From: an uncultured Paracoccaceae bacterium | GTDB lineage: Bacteria > Pseudomonadota > Alphaproteobacteria > Rhodobacterales > Rhodobacteraceae | Length of the DNA stretch: 64,000 bases | Reading direction: 5' to 3' | Assembly (NCBI GenBank): GCA_905182105.1 | Contig: CAJJAR010000006.1 | Coordinates: 79,622-143,621 of the forward strand | Position numbers and translations under genes: made by a program | The notes under the pieces: model-generated | What the model saw: only the letters and a program-made list of their open reading frames with translations | Databases searched by the model: none | Told to the model about the DNA's origin: nothing | Shown here: positions 37,700 through 45,658 of the stretch, in pieces | How the letters are laid out: the number at the start of each line of letters is the position of its first letter | How positions within the stretch are numbered: the first letter of the stretch is position 1

Positions 37700-38239
37700 A
37701 TGAAAAATCTATTGTGGATCGTTGTTGCAGCCGTAGTCGTGGGTGGTGGCTATATGCTATATTCGGGTTCAAGCCCAAAAGAATTGATGGACACAGCAAC
37801 TGATGTAGTAAATGCACCAGCCGCATTGGAAGCTGCGTCTAACGCAGTTGGTGATGCAGTTGACGCGACTGAAGGTGCTGTAGATGGTGCGGTTGACGCA
37901 GCAAGTGACGCAACTGCCTCATCAGCTGAAGCTGCAACAACGGAAGCAGCGACTGATACCGCAGCAGCAGCCGATGAAACAGCAACAGACGCCGTTGCGG
38001 GTACAGCTGAAGCAGTAACTGATACTGCAGCTGCAACAGCTGAAGCTGCTTCTGGTGGCATGGCTGATTTGTTGTCTGTAGATGGTTTCGACTTGGACAA
38101 AGTGTCTGAGATGATTGACGGTTCTGAAATTGGCGCGTTTCAGAAGACAGCGTTGAAAACAGCTTTGGAAAAAGCCAAGGACAACCCTGAAGTTTTGCAA
38201 ACTGTTTTGGACAAGATCAAAGAAGCCGCGGGCCTTTAA
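37700..38239 (+). CDS. alanine-rich membrane-anchored hypothetical protein
   Basis: The 179-residue protein has an N-terminal membrane helix (LLWIVVAAVVVGGGYMLY, residues 4-21), then about 90 residues of low-complexity Ala/Thr/Asp/Glu sequence with repeating A-D-A and T-D-T units, and a folded-looking C-terminus (LLSVDGFDLDKVSEMIDGSE, LKTALEKAKDNPEVLQTV). It is probably anchored in the inner membrane with the tail in the periplasm. The family is not recognised. GAGGGGA before ATG 37700 supports the start, and a terminator follows. It is divergent from infC. Confidence 0.75.
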   Translation: MKNLLWIVVAAVVVGGGYMLYSGSSPKELMDTATDVVNAPAALEAASNAVGDAVDATEGAVDGAVDAASDATASSAEAATTEAATDTAAAADETATDAVAGTAEAVTDTAAATAEAASGGMADLLSVDGFDLDKVSEMIDGSEIGAFQKTALKTALEKAKDNPEVLQTVLDKIKEAAGL

Positions 38240-38261
38240 TCTAACCCACATAAAATGACTG

Positions 38262-38288
38262 AAACTGCGCCTGTCATGGGCGCGGTTT
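38262..38288 (+). terminator. terminator after the alanine-rich gene
   Basis: An AAACTGCGCC stem pairs with GGGCGCGGTTT (one wobble pair) around a 6-base loop and ends with TTTTA. It lies 22 bases after the stop codon. Confidence 0.8.
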
Positions 38289-38320
38289 TATATTATTCAA
38301 TTGATTTTTATGAAGAAAAA

Positions 38321-38379
38321 GGGGCTTCGCCCCCGCGCCAAACGGCGCTCCCCCAGAGTTTATTTGGCAAGATGAAGGT
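38321..38379 (+). repeat. intergenic double-hairpin repeat, copy B
   Basis: This copy reads GGGGCTTCGCCCC, then a hairpin GCGCC-AAAC-GGCGC, then TCCCCCAGAGTTTAT and GATGAAGGT. It matches copy A at 19603-19658 in the blocks but has a different second hairpin that still pairs. It lies between the converging alanine-rich gene and fpr. Confidence 0.72.
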
Positions 38380-38407
38380 ATGCCTCGACTGGAGAAACTG
38401 ATTTGAT

Positions 38408-39256
38408 TTAGCCTACAAAGGCTTTTTCGATAACGTAGTGTTGTGGGTCAGAGTTGGCGCCTTCAATAAGGCCAAAGCCCTCTAGGATGTCTTTGATGTC
38501 TTTGTTCAGCCCCATAGACCCACAAACCATCGCACGGTCCGTGTCGACGGAAATGCCGTCGATCCCTAGATCTTTGAACACTGTCCCATCTTCCAGCAGC
38601 GTCGTGATGCGGCCCATCTTTGAGCTCTCTTCACGTGTGGTCGTTGGGTAATAACGGATCTTGGCAAGGTTTTCGGCCCCGATCAGTTCTTGCATCATCT
38701 CGTCGGCTTGTAGGTCTTCGACCAGTTTGCGGCTGTATTCCAACTCTGCCACGTCGCGGCAGGTGTGGGTGATGATGACCTCTTCGTAGTCGTCATATGT
38801 TTGTGGCTCGCGCAGCAGCGATGCAAAGGGCGCAAAGCCAGTGCCGGTTGCGAAGAACCAAAGGCGTTTGCCTGGCAGCAATGCGTCATGAACCAAGGTG
38901 CCCACAGGTTTCGGGCGCATGATGATTTCATCACCTATCTTGATGTGTTGTAGGCGCGATGTCAGCGGACCATCTTGAACCTTGATCGAATAGAATTCCA
39001 TCTCGTCGTCCCATGCAGGGGAGGCGATGGAATAGGCACGCAGCAATGGTTTTTGCTTGCCCGTTTCTGGATGCGGTTTACCCATCAGTCCAATCATAAC
39101 GAATTCGCCGGAGCGAAAACGCAAGGACGTGGGGCGCGTCACGCGAAATGAGAACAGGCGATCGGTCCAGTGCGTCACGGATGTGACGGTTTGGGCGTCG
39201 GGCAAGGTTGGGGCTTTGGGCGCGGATGTGGTGTTCACTGCTTTTTGCTCGGTCAT
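38408..39256 (-). CDS. fpr: ferredoxin-NADP reductase
   Basis: Fpr passes electrons between NADPH and ferredoxin or flavodoxin through FAD. The 282-residue protein shows the FAD motif LLRAYSIASPAWDDEMEFYS, the NADP part FFATGTGFAPFASLLREP and the C-terminal CGSMGLNKDIKDIL, ending with the typical aromatic-poor tail VIEKAFVG. The frame is open for 24 more codons with a TTG start, which is unlikely; MTEQKAVNT at 39256 is chosen although its ribosome site is weak. Its place just after cysH-DUF934 suggests it feeds electrons to the ferredoxin-dependent sulfite reductase CysI. Confidence 0.92.
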   Translation of the reverse strand: MTEQKAVNTTSAPKAPTLPDAQTVTSVTHWTDRLFSFRVTRPTSLRFRSGEFVMIGLMGKPHPETGKQKPLLRAYSIASPAWDDEMEFYSIKVQDGPLTSRLQHIKIGDEIIMRPKPVGTLVHDALLPGKRLWFFATGTGFAPFASLLREPQTYDDYEEVIITHTCRDVAELEYSRKLVEDLQADEMMQELIGAENLAKIRYYPTTTREESSKMGRITTLLEDGTVFKDLGIDGISVDTDRAMVCGSMGLNKDIKDILEGFGLIEGANSDPQHYVIEKAFVG

Positions 39257-39328
39257 AGCTGAAATGTCACAAGGGAACCCTTGCGCCTTTTGATCTAGGG
39301 AATGTGAAGATGTTTGGAAAGAGGGCAA

Positions 39329-39733
39329 TCAGCCGCGCATACGGTCTTGATAGTCGTTGTCTTTCCAATCCGCCCGGAATTTCCATTGTTCTTGGGGTTG
39401 GCGTGCTGCGAGGTCTTGGCTGATTTCGACTTCGTCAAAACCTATGCGTCGCGCCATTGGATATTGATCTGAAATCACGTGCCCATGGGCACGCAAGCGT
39501 CCAGTGTAGCCCGTAAGGCGCAACATCCGCGCGATTGTGAAGCCGCGACCATCAGCAAAGCTGGGAAAGTCGATGCGCACCATTTTTAGGGTTGGCGTGA
39601 TTTCGATGTCAGCAGGGTTGGTGTCCGCAGGCACATCAATGGAAACCACATCGTTGGCGGCCTCACCAAAAGGTGTGTAACCTTGATCCCAAGTGTCGGC
39701 GGTAAAGCCTGTGTCAGTAACGAGAATAGTCAT
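39329..39733 (-). CDS. DUF934 family protein of the sulfite-reduction operon
   Basis: This 134-residue protein has the DUF934 signature: VRIDFPSFADGRGFTIARML, followed by LRAHGHVISDQYPMARRIGF and ISQDLAARQ. The family is found with cysI and cysH in many proteobacteria; its role is unknown, but it may be an accessory of sulfite reductase. Its start overlaps the cysH stop by four bases, behind GGAG. Function is inferred from context. Confidence 0.9.
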   Translation of the reverse strand: MTILVTDTGFTADTWDQGYTPFGEAANDVVSIDVPADTNPADIEITPTLKMVRIDFPSFADGRGFTIARMLRLTGYTGRLRAHGHVISDQYPMARRIGFDEVEISQDLAARQPQEQWKFRADWKDNDYQDRMRG

Positions 39734-40473
39734 GTGTTCACTCCTGTACGCACCATTTTGCCGTTCACAAAATGAATGCCGCATTCTTCTTTTTCGGTTT
39801 CACGCCAGCGTCCTGCACGTGGATCTTCATCCTCTTTTACAGGGGTAGTGCAAGGGGCGCAGCCGATGGATGGGTAGCCTTTTGCCACCAAAGGATGGCG
39901 CGGCAATTGCGTGGCTTTCATGAAACGCTGGGTGTCTTGTGCGCACCACAATGCCAGCGGATTCACTTTGATCCGTGGTGTGTTGTCCTCGGACTCAAAC
40001 ATATTCAGGCGCGCGCGGGTGCCAGACTGGTGGCGTTTGCGTCCTGTGATCCAGCCATCATATGAGGCCAAAGCCCCCTGCAATGGCGCGGTTTTGCGCA
40101 ACGAACAGCAGGCGTTTGGATCGGTTTTATGCAGTGTTCCAGCTGGATCATGCAGGTCCGCATCCTTGGCTTTGATGACTCGGACGTTTGTGAGGCCCAG
40201 CAAGTCAGCAACCCGCGTTTTGTACTCTAGCGTTTCATCAAACAACATCTCGGTGTCGACAAAAAACACCGGTGCGTGACGATCCACTTGGGCAACCAAG
40301 CGCAGCAACACAACAGAATCCGCACCGAAACTTGAAACCATGGCGACCTTGCCGATTTCGTCAAAGGCGGCTTTGATCACCTCAACGGCACCCGCATGGG
40401 CGAACCGCGCGTTCAAAAACGCGGCACGACCATCGTTGCGGTATGCGGCATCAAACGCGCTACTATGCAGCAT
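39730..40473 (-). CDS. cysH: adenylylsulfate (APS) reductase, thioredoxin-dependent
   Basis: CysH reduces activated sulfate to sulfite. The 247-residue protein has the PP-loop SSFGADSVVLLRLV, the FVDTEMLFDETLEYK substrate region, and both cysteine pairs NACCSLRK and GCAPCTTPV, which bind the [4Fe-4S] cluster of the APS-type enzyme; the PAPS-type lacks them. The catalytic cysteine is in EKEECGIHF near the end. The frame is open for 68 more codons, but that part overlaps cysI; ATG 40473 gives the normal length and an 11-base overlap with the end of cysI. Confidence 0.94.
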   Translation of the reverse strand: MLHSSAFDAAYRNDGRAAFLNARFAHAGAVEVIKAAFDEIGKVAMVSSFGADSVVLLRLVAQVDRHAPVFFVDTEMLFDETLEYKTRVADLLGLTNVRVIKAKDADLHDPAGTLHKTDPNACCSLRKTAPLQGALASYDGWITGRKRHQSGTRARLNMFESEDNTPRIKVNPLALWCAQDTQRFMKATQLPRHPLVAKGYPSIGCAPCTTPVKEDEDPRAGRWRETEKEECGIHFVNGKMVRTGVNT

Positions 40474-42127
40474 CGGCTTGGGCCTCTGGGTAAAGTGCCG
40501 CTTTAAATGGCGCGAGGCCAAGGCGGCGGTATGTTTCGATGAATTCTTCATCCTTGCCCGTGCGCAGATCAAGGTAGGCATCCACAACACGTTCAATCGC
40601 TGGAACAAGTTCCTTAGCCGTGAAACCATGACCGGCACGATCACCAACTTTGGCAGTCTCAGTGTGGTCGCCGCCAAGGGTCACTTGATAGTTTTCGACG
40701 CCAGCTCGATCTAGGCCAAGGATGCCGATGTGGCCCACGTGGTGGTGGCCACAGGCGTTGATGCAGCCTGAGATTTTGATCTTAAGATTGCCGATTTCGT
40801 GCTCAAGCTTCAAATCATCAAAGCGTGTGGCGATTTCCTGTGCGATTGGGATCGAACGGGCCGTCGCCAGCGCGCAATAATCCATACCGGGGCAGGCGAT
40901 GATATCGCTGATCAGCCCGATGTTAGCCGTTGCGAGGTCTTGCTCTTTAAGCGCTGCGTGCAGCGCTGGCAGGTCAGATTTGTGAACGTGAGGAAGGATC
41001 ACGTTTTGCTCGTGACTGATGCGCAGCTCGTTGTGGCCATAGGTTTCTGCTAAATCCGCCATCAGGCGCATTTGATCTGACGTTGCATCGCCCGGCGTGT
41101 CGCCTTGTTTCTTGATGGAAATCGACACGATGGAATAGCCGTCTGCCTTGTGCGCAGACAGGTTGGTGTCGGCCCATGAGCGGAAGATCGGATCGCTGTG
41201 ATATGCGTCTTTGAACACAGCCTTTGCTTTCACAGTGAAGTCAGGTGCCGCAAAATGCGTTTTGTATTGGGCCAAACGGACCTGATCGATGCCAGAGAAG
41301 CTGCCTTTGACTATTGCGAAACGTTCATTCACAAGGCGGCGAATTTCTTCGATACCGTGCTCGTGCACAGTGATCTTGATCCGTGCCTTATACTTGTTGT
41401 CGCGACGACCGATTTGGTTCCAAACGGACACAACGCTTTCCAGGTATGGCAGCAGGTCTTCTTGGGGCAGGAAGTTAGTGATGACTTTGCCAATCATCGG
41501 CGTGCGGCCAAGGCCACCACCAACGATGACTTCAAAACCAGCCTCGCCGTCCTTTTCAACCATGCGCAACCCGATGTCATGGGCACGGGTCACGGCGCGG
41601 TCGTTCGGGGACCCCGTGATTGCAATCTTGAATTTGCGCGGCATAAATTGGAATTCAGGGTGATCGGTGGACCACTGGCGGATCAATTCGGCCACAGGAC
41701 GTGGATCAGCGATTTCATCTGCAGATGCGCCAGCAAAGTGGTCGGCGGTCACGTTGCGGATGGTGTTGCCCGATGTTTGGATCGCGTGCATGCCCACTTC
41801 GGCCAAGGCATCCAGCATATCAGGCACATCGCGCAGTTCTGGCCAGTTGTATTGGATGTTTTGGCGCGTGGTGAAGTGGCCATAACCCTTGTCCCACTTG
41901 TCCGCGATGAACGCGAGTTGGCGCATTTGGCCACCGTTCAACGTGCCATAAGGAATGGCCACGCGTAGCATGTAGGCGTGCAATTGCAGATACAGACCGT
42001 TCATCAGGCGCAACGGCTTGAACTCGTCCTCGGTCAGCGATCCGTCGATGCGGCGCTCCACTTGGTCGCGAAATTGGGAGTTGCGGGTTGCGATGAAGGA
42101 TTTGTCGAAATCATTGTAGGTGTACAT
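40463..42127 (-). CDS. cysI: sulfite reductase, siroheme/[4Fe-4S] subunit
   Basis: CysI reduces sulfite to sulfide by six electrons. The 554-residue protein has the twin nitrite/sulfite reductase repeats, HFTTRQNIQYNWPEL, and the cluster and siroheme ligands ACPGMDYCALATARSIP and SGCINACGHHHVGHIG. The preferred start is MYTYNDFDKSF (42127); the frame is open 31 codons further. No cysJ flavoprotein is nearby, so it probably takes electrons from ferredoxin and Fpr. The next gene upstream, DUF2849, ends two bases before its start. Confidence 0.95.
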   Translation of the reverse strand: MYTYNDFDKSFIATRNSQFRDQVERRIDGSLTEDEFKPLRLMNGLYLQLHAYMLRVAIPYGTLNGGQMRQLAFIADKWDKGYGHFTTRQNIQYNWPELRDVPDMLDALAEVGMHAIQTSGNTIRNVTADHFAGASADEIADPRPVAELIRQWSTDHPEFQFMPRKFKIAITGSPNDRAVTRAHDIGLRMVEKDGEAGFEVIVGGGLGRTPMIGKVITNFLPQEDLLPYLESVVSVWNQIGRRDNKYKARIKITVHEHGIEEIRRLVNERFAIVKGSFSGIDQVRLAQYKTHFAAPDFTVKAKAVFKDAYHSDPIFRSWADTNLSAHKADGYSIVSISIKKQGDTPGDATSDQMRLMADLAETYGHNELRISHEQNVILPHVHKSDLPALHAALKEQDLATANIGLISDIIACPGMDYCALATARSIPIAQEIATRFDDLKLEHEIGNLKIKISGCINACGHHHVGHIGILGLDRAGVENYQVTLGGDHTETAKVGDRAGHGFTAKELVPAIERVVDAYLDLRTGKDEEFIETYRRLGLAPFKAALYPEAQADAA

Positions 42128-42128
42128 C

Positions 42129-42425
42129 TTATGCGACCTCTTGTTTGCCGTGGACGTAATTGGATGGGCCTTTTGCGCGAAACGCTTCGCGAAAATGCGT
42201 GGTTTGTGGGGCTGTGCCATCTAGCGCGATATCCATCAGATAAACGCCAACAACATCAGCGATCTGCTGGCTGCCCTCGATCAGGCGCAGATCGGCGTGG
42301 GCCTCATCTGTCAGGATTTCGGCATTGGCCAAATCGCGGGTCCAGCCGTTGGCTGTTTGATAGATCACGTCGCCTTTGAGCAGATCATTGGCGGTGACGA
42401 CTTTGGGTGTGAATGACTTAGACAT
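42129..42425 (-). CDS. DUF2849 family protein
   Basis: The 98-residue protein begins MSKSFTPKVVTANDLLKGDV and contains the DUF2849 sequence VIYQTANGWTRDLANAEILT and VVGVYLMDIALDGTAPQ. This small family occurs between cysG and cysI in alphaproteobacteria; it is thought to help the sulfite reductase system, but no activity is known. It overlaps the end of cysG by eight bases and sits just before cysI, so it is translated as part of the operon. Confidence 0.92.
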   Translation of the reverse strand: MSKSFTPKVVTANDLLKGDVIYQTANGWTRDLANAEILTDEAHADLRLIEGSQQIADVVGVYLMDIALDGTAPQTTHFREAFRAKGPSNYVHGKQEVA

Positions 42426-43818
42426 ATGCAAATTCCCGTGAGATGACGGTTGGAGCGATTTCAGAGGTCGCGCGCGGCGCAAGACCGAAGAAGGTAAGGG
42501 CGGGGCCGATCATGTTTGCTTCTGCCAAATCGGTAGGTAAATGAGCCAGCGTTGTAGAAAGAACGCGCTGATCAGGGCGCGATGCGTTTTCGATCACGGT
42601 CACAGGCGTGTTTTGGTCAGCGCCGTGCATGATCAAACGACCTTGAACGAAACGGGCAGATTTCTTGCCCATATAGATCGCGGCGACTTCATTCGGTTGG
42701 GCCAGCGCGGCCCAGTCGTGATCCGCGAAACCTTGCATATCGTGACCCGTCAGGAAGCGCACAGAGGCGTTGCGGTGGCGTTTGGTCAGGCTTTGACCGA
42801 TGGAGGCCACAGCAGCAGATGCCGCGGTGATACCGGGCACAATGTGCCAGCCGATCCCTGCCGCGGTTACAGCATCCAGTTCTTCGTCGAGACGTCCAAA
42901 CACCGTGCTATCGCCAGATTTCAGGCGCACCACTTGGGCACCTGTCAGGCCATGCTCGACCAGCAGATCATTGATGGTTTCCTGTGGGGTGGATGGGCCG
43001 AAGCCTTCTTTGCCCACATCCAGCATGATTGCCTCACGGCGCGCCAGTTCTAGGATTTCAGGGCTGATCAGGCGGTCATAGATAATCACATCGGCCTCAT
43101 CCAACGCCTTGCGGGCCTTTAGGGTCAGTAACTCAGGATCGCCCGGACCAGCACCCACAAACGCGATGTGACCCTCACGGGCCTCGCGGTTCAAGTGATC
43201 GTCAAGCAGCGCATCAAGGGCAGGCTGAACCGCCTCAGCGCCATCCGCAATCGCGGCGGGTCCAGCATTAAAGTAATAGTCGCGCCAGAAATCACGACGG
43301 GCACGGCCAAAGGGCAGCTTGTAAGACATCTTGCGAAATGTTTTGCCAATGCGGGCAAGGGTGCCGAGCGTGCTTGGTAGTTTTTCTTCCAGGTCAGCCT
43401 TGATCGCGCGGGCCAAAACGGGGGCCGCGCCCTCGGTCCCGATGGCGATGACCACAGGATCGCGGTCCACGATAGCAGGCGTGATGAATTGGCTGTCTTC
43501 AAGGTTGTCGACCACATTCACCAATGCGCCGTCTGCGTTGGCGATGGTGGCGGTGCGTTTGTCTTCAACCGCGTCTCCGTCGGCCGCGTAGAAGATAACG
43601 GCGCACATTGTGTCGCCTGGTTCCATGCTGCGCTTGATCAAGGTCAGTTTGCCAGAGGTCGCCCAGTTTTCGATTTCTGGTGCAGCATCGGGCGCAAAGA
43701 CGGTGATGTTGGCAGTGGTCTTGAGCAACAGGCGCAACTTGGCCAAGGCCGCGTCACCGCCACCGGACAGCACAATGCGGCGTCCTGCGGTTGCTAGAAA
43801 GATTGGGAAATGATCCAT
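42418..43818 (-). CDS. cysG: siroheme synthase (multifunctional)
   Basis: CysG makes the siroheme needed by CysI from uroporphyrinogen III. The 466-residue protein joins an N-terminal precorrin-2 dehydrogenase/ferrochelatase part (IVLSGGGDAALAKLRLLLK, Rossmann fold, then LPSTLGTLARIGKTFRKM) to a C-terminal uroporphyrinogen methyltransferase (FVGAGPGDPELLTLKARKAL, YDRLISPEIL, RLKSGDSTVFGR). AAGGA eight bases before ATG 43818 supports the start. It is the first gene of the operon and is divergent from an Lrp-type regulator; an Lrp-like operator lies between them. Confidence 0.95.
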   Translation of the reverse strand: MDHFPIFLATAGRRIVLSGGGDAALAKLRLLLKTTANITVFAPDAAPEIENWATSGKLTLIKRSMEPGDTMCAVIFYAADGDAVEDKRTATIANADGALVNVVDNLEDSQFITPAIVDRDPVVIAIGTEGAAPVLARAIKADLEEKLPSTLGTLARIGKTFRKMSYKLPFGRARRDFWRDYYFNAGPAAIADGAEAVQPALDALLDDHLNREAREGHIAFVGAGPGDPELLTLKARKALDEADVIIYDRLISPEILELARREAIMLDVGKEGFGPSTPQETINDLLVEHGLTGAQVVRLKSGDSTVFGRLDEELDAVTAAGIGWHIVPGITAASAAVASIGQSLTKRHRNASVRFLTGHDMQGFADHDWAALAQPNEVAAIYMGKKSARFVQGRLIMHGADQNTPVTVIENASRPDQRVLSTTLAHLPTDLAEANMIGPALTFFGLAPRATSEIAPTVISREFAYV

Positions 43819-43853
43819 AATGCTTTTCCTTGCTACCTTTTTTAGCCTCAATA

Positions 43854-43868
43854 TAGGAAATTTTCCTG
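43854..43868. promoter_or_regulatory. Lrp-like operator between cysG and the Lrp-type regulator
   Basis: TAGGAAATTTTCCTG contains the palindrome AGGAAA-T-TTTCCT and matches the E. coli Lrp consensus YAGHAWATTWTDCTR at 13 of 15 positions. It lies 35 bases before cysG and about 90 bases before the divergent Lrp-type gene, so it could serve both. Confidence 0.6.
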
Positions 43869-43959
43869 ATAATACGCCACCCATTGACATTGATAAGAAT
43901 GATTGTTTTATATCTGTCAGTAAATAGAACGTATGTACGCATTTATGGGAATGAAGCGA

Positions 43960-44421
43960 ATGAACGTCCGAATTGACGAAGTAGACCGGAAAATTATGAA
44001 AGAGATGCAGCGCGATGCGAGCCAGTCTTTAGACGAAATCGCCAAAGCTGTGGGCAGTTCTAAGACGCCGGTGTGGAATCGCATCCGCAAATTGCGCGAG
44101 GCAAAAGTGATCGGTCAGCAGACCGTTTTCCTAGATGCAGAGGCGTTGGGATTTGAGGCGTGTTTCTTCGTTTTGATCCGCACATCTGAGCACGAAGCCG
44201 AATGGCAGGCCAAGTTCCTGAAGGCGCTGAACGACCGCCCAGAGGTGCAAGAGGCGCATCGATTGGCAGGCGATATCGACTATATCCTGAAGGTGCGTGT
44301 GAAAAACGCCCGCGCCTATGATGAGTTCTATCAGGCGCTGATTTCAGAGGTGCGCGTGTTCAACGTGACCGCATTGCTGTCGATGGAAGAAATAAAATCG
44401 ACAACAATGCTGCCGCTTTAA
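43960..44421 (+). CDS. Lrp/AsnC-family regulator of the cys operon
   Basis: The protein has an AsnC helix-turn-helix (DEVDRKIMKEMQRDASQSLD, SSKTPVWNRIRKLREAKVI) and the C-terminal RAM effector domain (EVQEAHRLAGDIDYILKVRV). It is divergent from cysG and has an Lrp-like palindrome in the shared region, so it very probably controls the cys genes, perhaps in response to a sulfur amino acid. The start at 43960 (153 residues) has GGGAATGAAG upstream; 43933 and 43951 are alternatives. Its stop overlaps the converging P450 gene by four bases. Confidence 0.9.
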   Translation: MNVRIDEVDRKIMKEMQRDASQSLDEIAKAVGSSKTPVWNRIRKLREAKVIGQQTVFLDAEALGFEACFFVLIRTSEHEAEWQAKFLKALNDRPEVQEAHRLAGDIDYILKVRVKNARAYDEFYQALISEVRVFNVTALLSMEEIKSTTMLPL

Positions 44422-45599
44422 CGGCTGACCATCAGCTGTTCCAATTTGTGGAAATGATAGCTGTCCGCATAGACTGGGGTTTGCGCCAGTTTGAGATTGG
44501 GGCAGGCGTCAAACAACATCTTTAACCCAATTTGCATCTCAAGCCGTGCAAGCGGGGCGCCGACGCAGAAATGCAAACCACCGCCAAAGGCGAGGTGTGA
44601 TTTGCTGTTTTTGCTTGGCGCGAATTGGTCCGCACTTTCCCAAACCTTCTCGCAACGCCCGGCTGATCCTAGGACCAACGCGACTTCGTCACCCTTTTTC
44701 AATGGCACTCCACAGACCTCGATATCCTCATAGGCATAACGGGTGAACATGTGCAGCGGCGGGTCATAGCGTAATAATTCTTCGGCGGTGCCTGCGATGT
44801 TGTCAATAGCCAAGGCACTGCGCGGGGTATTGTGTTCCAACAGCGTTTTAATGGCGTTGCCCATGCTGTGAACGGTCGCTTCGTGACCCGCGTTCAAGAG
44901 TAAGACACAGGTGCCAATCAATTCGTCTGTGCTAAGTTTTACACCGTCTTCTTCGGCGGCAATAAGGTTGGTGATTAGATCATCACGTGGGTCGTCGCGA
45001 CGTGTTTCAATGTAGTCACTTAAAAAAGCTGAGAACTCGGATGCTGCCGCATTGGCCGCATCTTCAATCTCGCGGCTGCGGTTTGCCTGATACATCGATA
45101 CCATTGCATTGGACCATCTCAACAGGTCATCGCCGTGTTCTTCAGGCACGCCCAAAAGGCGTGCGATCACGCGCACAGGCAATTGCGTGCAATAGGCGGG
45201 AATTAAATCGAACTCACCTTTGGGGAACTTTGCAATTAGGACGTTGCATATCTCAACTACATCGTTGTTCAGGTTGGCAATGCGGTGGGATGTAAAGGCT
45301 CGCAACACCAATCCACGCAGGCGGCTATGTGTATGGCCCTCTTTTTCAAGCATTGAATACTGTTCAACAGCATCAAAGGCTTGCAGGTGATCGGGCACCG
45401 GTTTGCGCAAGTCCGCAGGCACCTCGCGCCCCAAACGTTTGTCGCGCAATAGCGCGTGAACCGTTGCATGATCAAAGGCGGCTAACATGCCGTAGTCTTT
45501 CCAGTATGCGACAGGCGTGTCGCGGCGTGCTTTTGTATAGAACGCATAGGGGTCTTGGACAAAAGCGGGATCGGTTGGGGATTGATTGAGTGTGTGCAT
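44418..45599 (-). CDS. cytochrome P450
   Basis: The 393-residue soluble P450 has the heme-binding motif AFGGGLHFCVGAPLARLE with Cys345 as the heme ligand, an ELLRYDPPLHMFTRYAYED region (ExxR helix) and an I-helix LLNAGHEATVHS. It resembles bacterial class I enzymes, which need ferredoxin and a reductase. The substrate is unknown. It is divergent from dctB; its frame overlaps the extended 5' part of dctB, which supports the later dctB start. It converges with the Lrp-type gene with a four-base overlap. Confidence 0.92.
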   Translation of the reverse strand: MHTLNQSPTDPAFVQDPYAFYTKARRDTPVAYWKDYGMLAAFDHATVHALLRDKRLGREVPADLRKPVPDHLQAFDAVEQYSMLEKEGHTHSRLRGLVLRAFTSHRIANLNNDVVEICNVLIAKFPKGEFDLIPAYCTQLPVRVIARLLGVPEEHGDDLLRWSNAMVSMYQANRSREIEDAANAAASEFSAFLSDYIETRRDDPRDDLITNLIAAEEDGVKLSTDELIGTCVLLLNAGHEATVHSMGNAIKTLLEHNTPRSALAIDNIAGTAEELLRYDPPLHMFTRYAYEDIEVCGVPLKKGDEVALVLGSAGRCEKVWESADQFAPSKNSKSHLAFGGGLHFCVGAPLARLEMQIGLKMLFDACPNLKLAQTPVYADSYHFHKLEQLMVSR

Positions 45600-45658
45600 G
45601 TTTGCACAAAAGCGCAGGGTCGCTGGTCAATGCAAGGGCTGCTTTGCTAAGAGAGGAC

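Noticed and set aside
41198..41968. A 256-codon plus-strand frame antisense to cysI
   Set aside because: It lies wholly inside cysI, whose motifs are clear; the long open frame follows from codon bias on the other strand.
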